From positions 1 through 23,318 of the forward strand of contig JASLIH010000150.1 in assembly GCA_030152105.1 (NCBI GenBank): a stretch of DNA of 23,318 nt. Direction: 5' to 3'. Positions 1 through 5,845 of the stretch are shown here, in pieces (within the stretch, counting starts at the first letter, position 1; the number at the start of each line of letters is the position of its first letter). A program made the translations under genes and the position numbers. Below the pieces are notes generated by a model. That model saw only the letters and a program-made list of their open reading frames with translations, was not told where the DNA came from and made no database searches. The stretch is from Actinomycetes bacterium (lineage in GTDB: Bacteria > Actinomycetota > CALGFH01).

Positions 1-107
1 TTGCCGGACCCGTTCGGGCCGTAGATGCCGATCAGGCCGTCGGGGAACTCGAGGTCGACCGCGCGGTAGACGCGGTAGTTGCGCAGGCTGAGGGAACGCA
101 GGTGCAT
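1..107 (-). CDS. sbcC: SbcC/Rad50-like SMC-family ATPase, N-terminal fragment
   Basis: Only the first 35 codons are inside the window; the gene runs off the left edge. The visible N-terminus starts MHLRSLSLRNYRVYR and reaches a P-loop, IYGPNGSG, followed by the first two bases of a Lys codon. This is the usual beginning of Rad50/SbcC/RecF-type ABC ATPases, where the first strand and the Walker A sit within the first 40 residues. The ATG at 107 lies 4 nt past the sbcD stop, with a purine-rich GAGGAGG inside the end of sbcD as a likely ribosome site. Its position directly after the Mre11-type nuclease makes it the Rad50 partner. The coiled coil and the C-terminal ATPase half cannot be seen, so SbcC rather than another SMC-like protein is inferred mainly from the neighbour. 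Confidence 0.8.
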   Translation of the reverse strand, partial: MHLRSLSLRNYRVYRAVDLEFPDGLIGIYGPNGSG

Positions 108-111
108 CGCG

Positions 112-1266
112 TTAGCGGGCCTCCTCCTCGACCTGCTGGAGGAAGGCGCGGCCCATGTCGGCCAGCCGGTCGCGGTCGTAGCCTTCGATGGGGACGCTGG
201 CCAGGTAGCGGTCCCACTCGTCGGCCAGGCTGGTGACCGGCTGGGCGGCCAGCTGGGCGGCCTGCTCGTCCTCGTCGGTCTCGACCTGGACGGTCACGAC
301 CAGGGCGCCGGCGAAGGCGTCGGCGGCGAGCTGGCGACGGTCGAGCAGGCGGCGCAGCTCGGGCCGGGCCCGGTTGACGAACAGCCGGACCACGGCGCCC
401 TCGGTCTCCTCCAGGGTGGCCAGGCCGGCGGCGGCCTCGTACACCTCGGGGGCGGTCAGGTCGAAGGCGTCCAGGCGGTAGCTGCGCAGGGGCCGGCCCC
501 CCGGGACGGGGTGGTGGCGGACGGTGCCCGAGGTGGTGTCGAGGCTGAGCACGCCCTTGACCTGAGGCTCGTCGTGCTGGGGCAGGTCCTTGAAGCTGAA
601 GGTGTCGGTGGAGCCCGGGTACCAGGCGTTGGGGGCGACCCGGGCGAAGTTGTGGAAGTGGCCGAGCAGGATGCGGTCGAACCCGGCGTCCAGGGTGGCC
701 AGGTCGATCTCGAGCTCGTTGACGTCGCCGTAGGTGTAGCGGCGGGCCAGGACGGTCACGGCGGCGTGGGTGACGAGCAGGTTGAGATGGTCGCCGGAGC
801 GGGCGTCGGCGGCGGCGGCGATCTGGTCCTTGAGGGCCAGGTCGTCGGTGCACTGGGGCACGGCGTGGACCCGCAGGCCGTCCAGCAGGTCGACCGGCTC
901 GTAGCCGCCCCGGTAGACGAACCGCAGCCTAGGGAAGGCGTCGGCCAGGACGGCGTAGGGGGAGCCGGACTCGCGCAGCCGCGGGGTGTCGTGGTTGCCG
1001 GAGATGGCCAGGGTGGGCAGGCCCGCCTCGGCGAGGGTGCGCAGGCCCCTGGCCCCTTCCCGGAACGCCCGGTAGGTGGGCCGGGGGGCGTCGAACAGGT
1101 CCCCGAGGATCAGCACCGCGTCCGGGTTCAGTCCCAGCGCGGCCTCCACGGCCCGGTGCCAGGCGGCGGCGAAGTCGACCTCCCGCTGGTTGAGCCCGCC
1201 CGAGTCGACGGCCTGGTAGTGGGCCCGCCCCAGGTGGGCGTCGGCGATGGCGACCAGGCGGCTCAT
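112..1266 (-). CDS. sbcD: SbcD/Mre11-family DNA repair exonuclease
   Basis: 384 aa metallophosphoesterase of the Mre11/SbcD family, which processes DNA double-strand ends together with Rad50/SbcC. All phosphoesterase motifs are present in order: DAH (residues 9-11), GDLFD (55-59), GNHD (90-93), THAAV (166-170) and GHFHNF (202-207). They supply the di-manganese ligands expected for an active nuclease. The capping domain follows, and a C-terminal tail (about 345-384) is the expected Rad50-binding region. The start ATG at 1266 shares one base with the herA stop (TGATG), so translation is coupled. The length is typical of SbcD (about 380-400 aa). The neighbours HerA and NurA suggest the archaeal-style end-resection set rather than a stand-alone sbcDC pair. 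Confidence 0.93.
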   Translation of the reverse strand: MSRLVAIADAHLGRAHYQAVDSGGLNQREVDFAAAWHRAVEAALGLNPDAVLILGDLFDAPRPTYRAFREGARGLRTLAEAGLPTLAISGNHDTPRLRESGSPYAVLADAFPRLRFVYRGGYEPVDLLDGLRVHAVPQCTDDLALKDQIAAAADARSGDHLNLLVTHAAVTVLARRYTYGDVNELEIDLATLDAGFDRILLGHFHNFARVAPNAWYPGSTDTFSFKDLPQHDEPQVKGVLSLDTTSGTVRHHPVPGGRPLRSYRLDAFDLTAPEVYEAAAGLATLEETEGAVVRLFVNRARPELRRLLDRRQLAADAFAGALVVTVQVETDEDEQAAQLAAQPVTSLADEWDRYLASVPIEGYDRDRLADMGRAFLQQVEEEAR

Positions 1267-2834
1267 CAGTCGAAGAACCCGCTCATGGCCTCGGCCGGCC
1301 GCTCCCGGGGCGGTTCGGGCTTGGGGACGGTGGCCAGCCAGTCCTCGTACAGGTGGACCCGGGCCGGGAGGGCGAAGGGGGCCTCGGGGTTGGTGACCAG
1401 GGCCTCGCCCGGCATCAGGGTCTGGATCTCGGCCCCCAGGTCGGACAGGTCCTGCTTGGAGGAGGACCGCAGGGTGTTGCGGTCGCGCTCGTCGGCCAGG
1501 CCGAGCACGAAGTAGGTGTTGAACTGGCTGAGCAGCTCGGGGTCGATCAGCTTGGGCTGCTGGGTGACGGCGCACAGGCCGACGTTGAACTTGCGGCCCT
1601 CCCGGGCCAGCCGCGGGAACACGTTGAACTCGGCGTCGTCCAGGCGGGTCAGGACCCGCTGGGCCTCCTCGAGGGCGACCAGGGTCCGGGGCAGCTGCCC
1701 GAAGCGCTCCCGGTCGTTGCGGTAGGCCCCTGCGCGCTCGTCGAGCAGGCTGCGGGTGAGCAGGGAGGCGACCAGGGTCTCCTCGACCGCCTCCAGGCCC
1801 GAGGTGTCGACCAGCACGACCTTGCCCCCGGCCAGGTCGTCCAGGACCTTGCCGGTGAGCGACTGGCTGGGGTCGTCGGTCATCAGGGGCAGGCGCACGA
1901 TCCGCTTGGCCCGCCGGCTCAGGACCTGGATGGTGGCCAGGGCGTGGCGGCCCAGCTCGGCGTCCTTGAGGTCCTCGGGGTCGTCCTCGGCCAGCCGGGT
2001 CAGCCACACCCCCTTGTCGCCCAGCAGGGCGTACGCGCTCTCCAGGGCCTCGGACTGGGGGCCGGTGAACTTCCAGGCGGTGCGCAGGTCGTCGACGGTC
2101 AGCTCGGCCAGCGACAGCCGCAGCAGGCTGGCCTGGCCAGCCCGGGGGCTGGGCGAGTAGACCCGCAGCCGCTGGGCCGCCCATGGGTGGTGGGCCAGGC
2201 CGCGCCGGCCCGCGGCACCGCCTTCCAGGTATTCACCGTGGGGGTCGAACAGCAGCATCGCGTACCTGCCGGAGGCGGCCAGGAGCTGGCCGGCCAGGAC
2301 CTTCATGAGGTTGCTCTTGCCCATGCCGGTGGTCGCGAACACGCCGACGTGGCTGGGCAGGGTCTCGCCCCGGATCCCGACCGGCAGGTCGATGGTGTCC
2401 TCGCCCGAGCGCAGCCGCCCGACCTCCACGTCGCCCATCCGCTCACGCAGGAACGCCAGGTCGGTGTCGGTGGGGGCGGACACGGCGGCGAACTGGGCCG
2501 GGAGGCTCTTGGGCTTGTGGAAGCCCTTGGCGTCGACGTAGCCGAGGGGGACGACCTCGGCCACCTTGTAGAGGCGCTTCTCGAAGTCGCGCAGGGTGGT
2601 GGCCTCCCCGACCTGGTCCATGGCCATGAGGCCGCCGGCGGTGCGCTCGGCCCAGCCGGCGTCCGAGGACTCCGAGCCGTAGGCGACGTCGGTGACCCGG
2701 AACAGGTAGCGGCGGCCCCGTTCCGGGTCGTCGCCGGCCAGCAGCTCGCCGAGGAACAGGTCCTCGCCGTAGAAGGCCCGGAAACGCACGTCGAGCACGG
2801 AGCGGCCGAAGATGCGTCCCTTGTAGTCCGGCAT
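1266..2834 (-). CDS. herA: HerA-like hexameric DNA-translocating ATPase
   Basis: 522 aa ATPase of the HerA/FtsK superfamily (DUF87 type). Residues 1-150 form a beta-rich HAS-barrel-like N-terminus. Walker A is ATTGMGKS (167-174). The strand LLFDPHGEY (194-202) carries the DPHGEY signature typical of HerA, and LVALEEAQ (near 385) looks like the Walker B glutamates. It is followed by the sensor segment containing AVTQQPKLIDPELLSQFNT. The C-terminal MPGEALV segment is also characteristic of the family. HerA forms a hexameric motor that pumps DNA into the NurA nuclease. The gene begins 24 nt after nurA and overlaps sbcD by one base. Other HerA-type ATPases serve in phage defence with SIR2 or DUF4297 partners, but here the NurA and Mre11 neighbours favour end resection. 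Confidence 0.92.
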   Translation of the reverse strand: MPDYKGRIFGRSVLDVRFRAFYGEDLFLGELLAGDDPERGRRYLFRVTDVAYGSESSDAGWAERTAGGLMAMDQVGEATTLRDFEKRLYKVAEVVPLGYVDAKGFHKPKSLPAQFAAVSAPTDTDLAFLRERMGDVEVGRLRSGEDTIDLPVGIRGETLPSHVGVFATTGMGKSNLMKVLAGQLLAASGRYAMLLFDPHGEYLEGGAAGRRGLAHHPWAAQRLRVYSPSPRAGQASLLRLSLAELTVDDLRTAWKFTGPQSEALESAYALLGDKGVWLTRLAEDDPEDLKDAELGRHALATIQVLSRRAKRIVRLPLMTDDPSQSLTGKVLDDLAGGKVVLVDTSGLEAVEETLVASLLTRSLLDERAGAYRNDRERFGQLPRTLVALEEAQRVLTRLDDAEFNVFPRLAREGRKFNVGLCAVTQQPKLIDPELLSQFNTYFVLGLADERDRNTLRSSSKQDLSDLGAEIQTLMPGEALVTNPEAPFALPARVHLYEDWLATVPKPEPPRERPAEAMSGFFD

Positions 2835-2858
2835 GGTCGAGGTCCCCCGTGGTCGGGC

Positions 2859-3917
2859 TCAGGCGTTCAGGGTCAGGTGGAAGTCGCGCATCACCAGGTC
2901 GACGTCGTCCTCGGACAGGCCCTCGCGCAGGAAGGCCTCGCGCAGGTCGCGGCGCAGGTCGGCCAGGAGCGGGCCGGGCAGCGAGACCACCCGGTGGACG
3001 GCGGCCAGCGGATAGGGGTAGCCGAGGAAGGCCGGGTCGTCCGACAGCCCGGCCAGGACGGCGAACAGCTCGCCGGGGTCGCGGGCGCCGCGGACGGCGT
3101 CGACCCGGAAGGCGTAGGCCCCGGCCCGGGCCAGCCGGGCCACATAGACCTCGGCGGGGTCCTGCGGCCCGGTGACCCGCAGGTACCAGCGGGCCTCGGG
3201 GCCGAGCTCGCCCTCGGCCCGGCGCCGCACCCGCAGCACGAGGGGGGCGTAGCGGCCCCAGCGGAGCTTGGACGCCTTGGTCACACCGACCAGGTCGACG
3301 CCGCGCTCGCGGGCCAGCTCATGGACCGGCTCGACCAGCCCGGTGGGCAGGAACGGGCCCGGGTGGAGGCTGCCGTCGACCAGCACCAGGTCGCCGGGGC
3401 GGGCGGCCGCGACCGCCTCGGCGGTGCGGCGCCACTCGGCCAGCTCGCGGAGCACGTCGACCACCCCGCCGAGGTCGGCCAGCTCCCGCTCCCGCTTCAC
3501 CCCGGCCAGGGCCAGGGCCTCGGCGTAGGCCGCCTTGGCGTCGGTCTGGGTGAGGGCGCGCAGCTGCAGCGGGTCGGTGTCGCTGGCGAAGGTGTCGCGG
3601 TCGCGGTGCCAGACCGTCCCGGCCCGGTAGGCGACCAGCCAGAAGCTGCGCCCGTTCAGCAGGCAGGCCGAGCCGCCGTCGACCGCGGCCGCGGTCACCC
3701 CGGGGGCCGGGTCGCAGCCGAACTGGACCAGGGGGGCGTCCTCGGCCAGCTCAAGGGCGGTGGCGTCCTCAGGGCCGACCGGCTCGTCGGCCGGGTTGTC
3801 GACCCTGCTGCCGCCGTCGGCGAGCAGCCGGCTGAGGTAGCCGGCGGCCAGCCGCACCCGGTCGGCGTAGTCCTCGACGAACAGCGTGCCTCCCCTCCAC
3901 CGCCTGAGCGAACACAC
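2859..3917 (-). CDS. nurA: NurA-family 5'-3' nuclease
   Basis: 352 aa from the GTG at 3917. NurA is an RNase H-fold nuclease that degrades DNA while HerA translocates it. The sequence shows the NurA hallmarks: AAVDGGS (residues 77-83, first catalytic Asp at 80), LVLVDGSLHPG (177-187, second acidic motif at 181), GVTKASK (211-217), and the C-terminal segment YPYPLAAVHRVVSLPG (300-315). Homology appears to begin around LFVEDYADRV (residue 12). The best ribosome site, GGAGGGGAGG (about 3889-3898), lies downstream of the GTG and 4 nt upstream of a CTG at 3884. The true start may therefore be that CTG, giving 341 aa. The gene is first in the operon with herA, sbcD and sbcC. Confidence 0.88.
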   Translation of the reverse strand: MCSLRRWRGGTLFVEDYADRVRLAAGYLSRLLADGGSRVDNPADEPVGPEDATALELAEDAPLVQFGCDPAPGVTAAAVDGGSACLLNGRSFWLVAYRAGTVWHRDRDTFASDTDPLQLRALTQTDAKAAYAEALALAGVKRERELADLGGVVDVLRELAEWRRTAEAVAAARPGDLVLVDGSLHPGPFLPTGLVEPVHELARERGVDLVGVTKASKLRWGRYAPLVLRVRRRAEGELGPEARWYLRVTGPQDPAEVYVARLARAGAYAFRVDAVRGARDPGELFAVLAGLSDDPAFLGYPYPLAAVHRVVSLPGPLLADLRRDLREAFLREGLSEDDVDLVMRDFHLTLNA

Positions 3918-3975
3918 GTTCTACCCGGAGCGTAACCAGAAACCCCGGGAAGGGGAAGCACCGCGGCAGTGTAGC

Positions 3976-4353
3976 TCAGGCGAGGGGCTGGCCGACGAGG
4001 CCGGCCAGGCGTCTGGGGGCGACCAGGCGGTAGCTCTCGGCGACCAGTTCGGCGACCTCGCCCCAGTCGACGTCCTGGAGGTCGAGGCGCAGCCCCACCC
4101 AGCCCCGGCTGCCGACGTATCTGGGCAGGTAGAAGCGGTGCGGGTCGGAGGCCACGAGGCCGGTGTTCTCGCCGGCGGGGGCCTTGGCGAGCACCGCCAC
4201 CCGGCCGTCGCCTCCCTCGTCGTCGACGAACCAGGCGAAGGTCCGGCCGCGGACCGCGAAGCCGAGATGCTGTTCGTGGGCGGTGACGGTGGCCTCGGGA
4301 AGGGTGCGGCAGAACCGCACCAGCCGGTCGCGTCGCGCCTGGAGGTCGTCCAC
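3976..4353 (-). CDS. MmcQ/YjbR (DUF419) family protein
   Basis: 125 aa starting at GTG 4353. It shows the MmcQ/YjbR double-stranded-DNA-binding-fold pattern: an N-terminal helix with R.L..FCRTLPEA (residues 8-21), the strand motif FAVRGRTFAWF (32-42), then LAKAPAGENTGLVASDPHRFYLP (split around residue 65), and the conserved end GSRGWVGLRLD...DWGEVAELVAESYRLVAP. The length is normal for the family (110-130 aa). The biochemical function is unknown; family members adopt a CyaY-like fold. It lies upstream of nurA on the same strand with about 58 nt between them and no visible terminator, so it could be co-transcribed. Longer open frame upstream of the GTG lacks family similarity, which decided the start. 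Confidence 0.85.
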   Translation of the reverse strand: MDDLQARRDRLVRFCRTLPEATVTAHEQHLGFAVRGRTFAWFVDDEGGDGRVAVLAKAPAGENTGLVASDPHRFYLPRYVGSRGWVGLRLDLQDVDWGEVAELVAESYRLVAPRRLAGLVGQPLA

Positions 4354-4391
4354 AGGCGGGACCCTAGCAGGCGTCGCCGACAGCCTGAGCC

Positions 4392-4676
4392 TCAGGTGAC
4401 CTGGCCGTCCCAGTCGATGCCGTTGTCGCGCAGCCAGCGCCGCCACTCGTCCTCGCCCGTGGCCGCCGGGGTCAGCTGGATCCCGGTCAGGCCGGGCTCC
4501 CCGTCCTTGGCGCCGACGTGGACGGCGTCCCCGTCGCCCTCGGTGAGGACCAGCCGCTCGAAGTCGGGCGGCCAGCGGACGATGAAGTGGCGCCCGCACT
4601 CGGGGCAGCGCCACTCCTGCATCCCGGACGCGTCGGTTCCCTGGTGGACCATCTCGTGGGGGCGAGGTGCGCGCAT
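4392..4676 (-). CDS. Small CxxC zinc-binding-like protein, unknown function
   Basis: 94 aa from ATG 4676, preceded by AAAGGAA about 5 nt upstream. Residues 7-30 contain two His (H7, H11), CPEC (24-27) and a further His (H30), which resembles a treble-clef or zinc-ribbon half with the second ligand pair being histidines. The C-terminal half is acidic and ends with the tryptophan-rich EWRRWLRDNGIDWDG. I do not recognise a named family; similar small proteins occur in high-GC actinobacteria as hypothetical proteins. It is tightly followed by the YjbR-family gene (38 nt gap). Zinc binding is inferred from the Cys/His spacing only. Confidence 0.7.
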   Translation of the reverse strand: MRAPRPHEMVHQGTDASGMQEWRCPECGRHFIVRWPPDFERLVLTEGDGDAVHVGAKDGEPGLTGIQLTPAATGEDEWRRWLRDNGIDWDGQVT

Positions 4677-4697
4677 CGGGGTTCCTTTCTCGTGCGC

Positions 4698-4723
4698 ATC
4701 CTGGACTGAGGGATACCCAGGAT
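4698..4723. promoter_or_regulatory. Inverted repeat upstream of the small CxxC gene
   Basis: A perfect 7-bp inverted repeat ATCCTGG (4698-4704) / CCAGGAT (4717-4723) has a 12-nt spacer. It sits about 22 nt upstream of the ATG at 4676 and downstream of the 147-aa gene. The spacer and right arm on the minus strand include GGGTAT, which resembles a -10 element of stress-type sigma factors, but no convincing -35 is present. It could be an operator or a weak transcript hairpin. Confidence 0.35.
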
Positions 4724-4758
4724 TGGCACGCCCCTACCCCGGGCGCGGCCACGAGCTG

Positions 4759-5202
4759 TCACACGAGAAGGAACGGGTTGCTCTGCGCGAAGGAGGTCAC
4801 CTGGAAGTTCTCCGAGACCAGGCGGACGTTGTAGTGGAAGGCCCCGGTCAGGCCGGGAGGGATGGCGATCCGGTAGCGCATGATGCCGTCGGCCTCGCCG
4901 GGGCCGGTCTTGACGAAGTCGTTGCCGCTCCGGATCCAGCCTCCGGCCAGGTTCCATTCCTCCTTGAACGGGTTGCCGGGCGGGTTGAGGGAGACCTGCC
5001 GGGTCACCATGTCGTCGTTGATGGCGGCGAAGGCCAGGGTGTAGTTGGCCCCGCTGTTGCCGAGGACCGCGCCCACCTCGGCCTGGAGGATCAGGTCGAA
5101 CTGGTCGGGTACCTGGGCGTTGGCGTTGGGGGTGTTGTCCTCGACGGTGCCGTCGACCTGCACGGTGAACAGCCGCACGATGCGCGCGTCGTTGGCGTTC
5201 AT
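4759..5202 (-). CDS. Unknown beta-rich protein, paralog A of a tandem pair
   Basis: 147 aa from ATG 5202 with GGAGG 5 nt upstream. It has no signal peptide, no membrane segment and no cysteine. The sequence is rich in alternating hydrophobic and polar residues and in Asn, Gly and Val, suggesting a beta-sandwich (Ig or C2-like) fold; this is inference from composition. It shares a clear scaffold with the gene at 5285-5716: N-terminal NANDA, a VEDNxPN motif, IGNS/LGNSGANYT, GGW..G..F(V/L)K, IA(I/V)P.G..G, and a C-terminal LVS.N..V.SF..SN.F.L(V/L). The two are separated by 82 nt containing a strong hairpin. I do not recognise a characterised family. Position downstream of a SARP regulator and its putative operator suggests regulated expression with its paralog. 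Confidence 0.8.
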   Translation of the reverse strand: MNANDARIVRLFTVQVDGTVEDNTPNANAQVPDQFDLILQAEVGAVLGNSGANYTLAFAAINDDMVTRQVSLNPPGNPFKEEWNLAGGWIRSGNDFVKTGPGEADGIMRYRIAIPPGLTGAFHYNVRLVSENFQVTSFAQSNPFLLV

Positions 5203-5227
5203 GGCGTCCTCCGGGCAGGAAGGGGGA

Positions 5228-5253
5228 AGCGCCCGCGGCGTTCCGCGGGCGCT
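5228..5253 (-). terminator. Perfect 11-bp stem hairpin between the paralog pair
   Basis: The arms AGCGCCCGCGG (5228-5238) and CCGCGGGCGCT (5243-5253) pair perfectly across a 4-nt loop. On the minus transcript the hairpin follows paralog B by 31 nt and is followed by TTCCCCCTTCC, a weak pyrimidine tract, then the GGAGG of paralog A. It may be a partial terminator or an mRNA-processing and stability element that sets unequal expression of the two genes. Confidence 0.6.
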
Positions 5254-5284
5254 CCCGGTCGGGATGCTGTGACGTCGCCCTCGC

Positions 5285-5716
5285 TTACAGGAGGACGAAG
5301 CGGTTGCTCTCGATGAACGAGACGACCTCGTTGTTGACGCTCACCAGCGTGCCCACGTAGCGGAAGACGTGGCCGCGGACGCCCGCGGGAACGGCGATGT
5401 TGAACGTCTCTTCCTTGAGGAAGTTCCCGGCCCCGCCGCCGGCGTTCCAGCCGCCAGCACCGTTGAACTCCTGGTTGACGGTGCGGCTCATGGTGGCGTT
5501 CGGGGCCGCGAGCGTCTCGTCGATGGCGGTCAGGGTGATGGTGTAGTCGGCCGAGCTGTTGCCGATGGCGTTGCCGGCCACGGCCTCGACGTGCAGGTCG
5601 TAGGTGGCCGCAGGAGGATTCCCTGGAGGGCCGCTGTTGGGCTCGTTGTCCTCGACGTCAAAGCCGGTGGCCGCGGTGTACAGCTCGGTGAGCTCGGCGT
5701 CGTTGGCGTTGGGCAT
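5285..5716 (-). CDS. Unknown beta-rich protein, paralog B of a tandem pair
   Basis: 143 aa starting MPNANDAELTEL at ATG 5716, chosen because GGGAGGA lies 7 nt upstream and the paralog begins the same way; an upstream in-frame ATG at 5779 lacks this. It has no signal peptide, transmembrane helix or cysteine. The shared motifs with paralog A are VEDNEPN (residues 20-26), AIGNSSADYT (near 50-60), GAGGWNAGG (about 88-96), IAVPAGVRG (near 110) and LVSVNNEVVSFIESNRFVLL at the C-terminus. It is the first gene after the 11-nt-spaced repeats at 5794-5821. A structural, adhesive or ligand-binding role is possible, but nothing in the sequence identifies a reaction. Function is unknown. Confidence 0.82.
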   Translation of the reverse strand: MPNANDAELTELYTAATGFDVEDNEPNSGPPGNPPAATYDLHVEAVAGNAIGNSSADYTITLTAIDETLAAPNATMSRTVNQEFNGAGGWNAGGGAGNFLKEETFNIAVPAGVRGHVFRYVGTLVSVNNEVVSFIESNRFVLL

Positions 5717-5778
5717 GGATCTTCCTCCCTGGAAGTCTGGTGCGATGGGGCACCTGGGTGCTGGTTGCGCGCAGGACA

Positions 5779-5821
5779 ACCATCGCAGTCGCGGCTTAAT
5801 TGGCGCTTAACTCCCGCTTAG
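5779..5821 (-). promoter_or_regulatory. Putative SARP operator/promoter with three 11-nt-spaced repeats
   Basis: GCTTAA (5794-5799), GCTTAA (5805-5810) and GCTTAG (5816-5821) start exactly 11 nt apart, one helical turn. On the minus strand they read CTAAGC, TTAAGC, TTAAGC. Established SARP activators bind direct repeats with 11-bp periodicity, the last one about 8 bp upstream of the -10. Here the last repeat is followed after 9 nt by GATGGT (5784-5779), which matches the A2 and T6 positions of a -10. The site lies between the SARP gene at 5846-7780 and paralog B, 62 nt upstream of its start codon. The link to that SARP is inference. Confidence 0.6.
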
Positions 5822-5845
5822 CCACCCTGGCCGGGAAATTAATTC

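Noticed and set aside
1266..3917. HerA-based anti-phage defence system
   Set aside because: The ATPase is accompanied by NurA and Mre11/Rad50 genes rather than SIR2 or DUF4297 effectors, and no other defence genes are in the window.
1353..3935. Long plus-strand open frame opposite herA and nurA
   Set aside because: It is Gly/Val/Gln-rich low-complexity antisense translation, caused by high GC; the opposite strand encodes proteins with intact family motifs.
4384..4396. CCTGAG/CTCAGG inverted repeat at the end of the small CxxC gene
   Set aside because: A one-base loop cannot form a stable terminator hairpin, and the repeat partly lies in the stop codon region.
5837..5844. AATTAATT palindrome after the 644-aa SARP gene
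   Set aside because: It is short and AT-only; it could be a chance sequence and forms no useful hairpin. It is kept only as flank of the repeat region.
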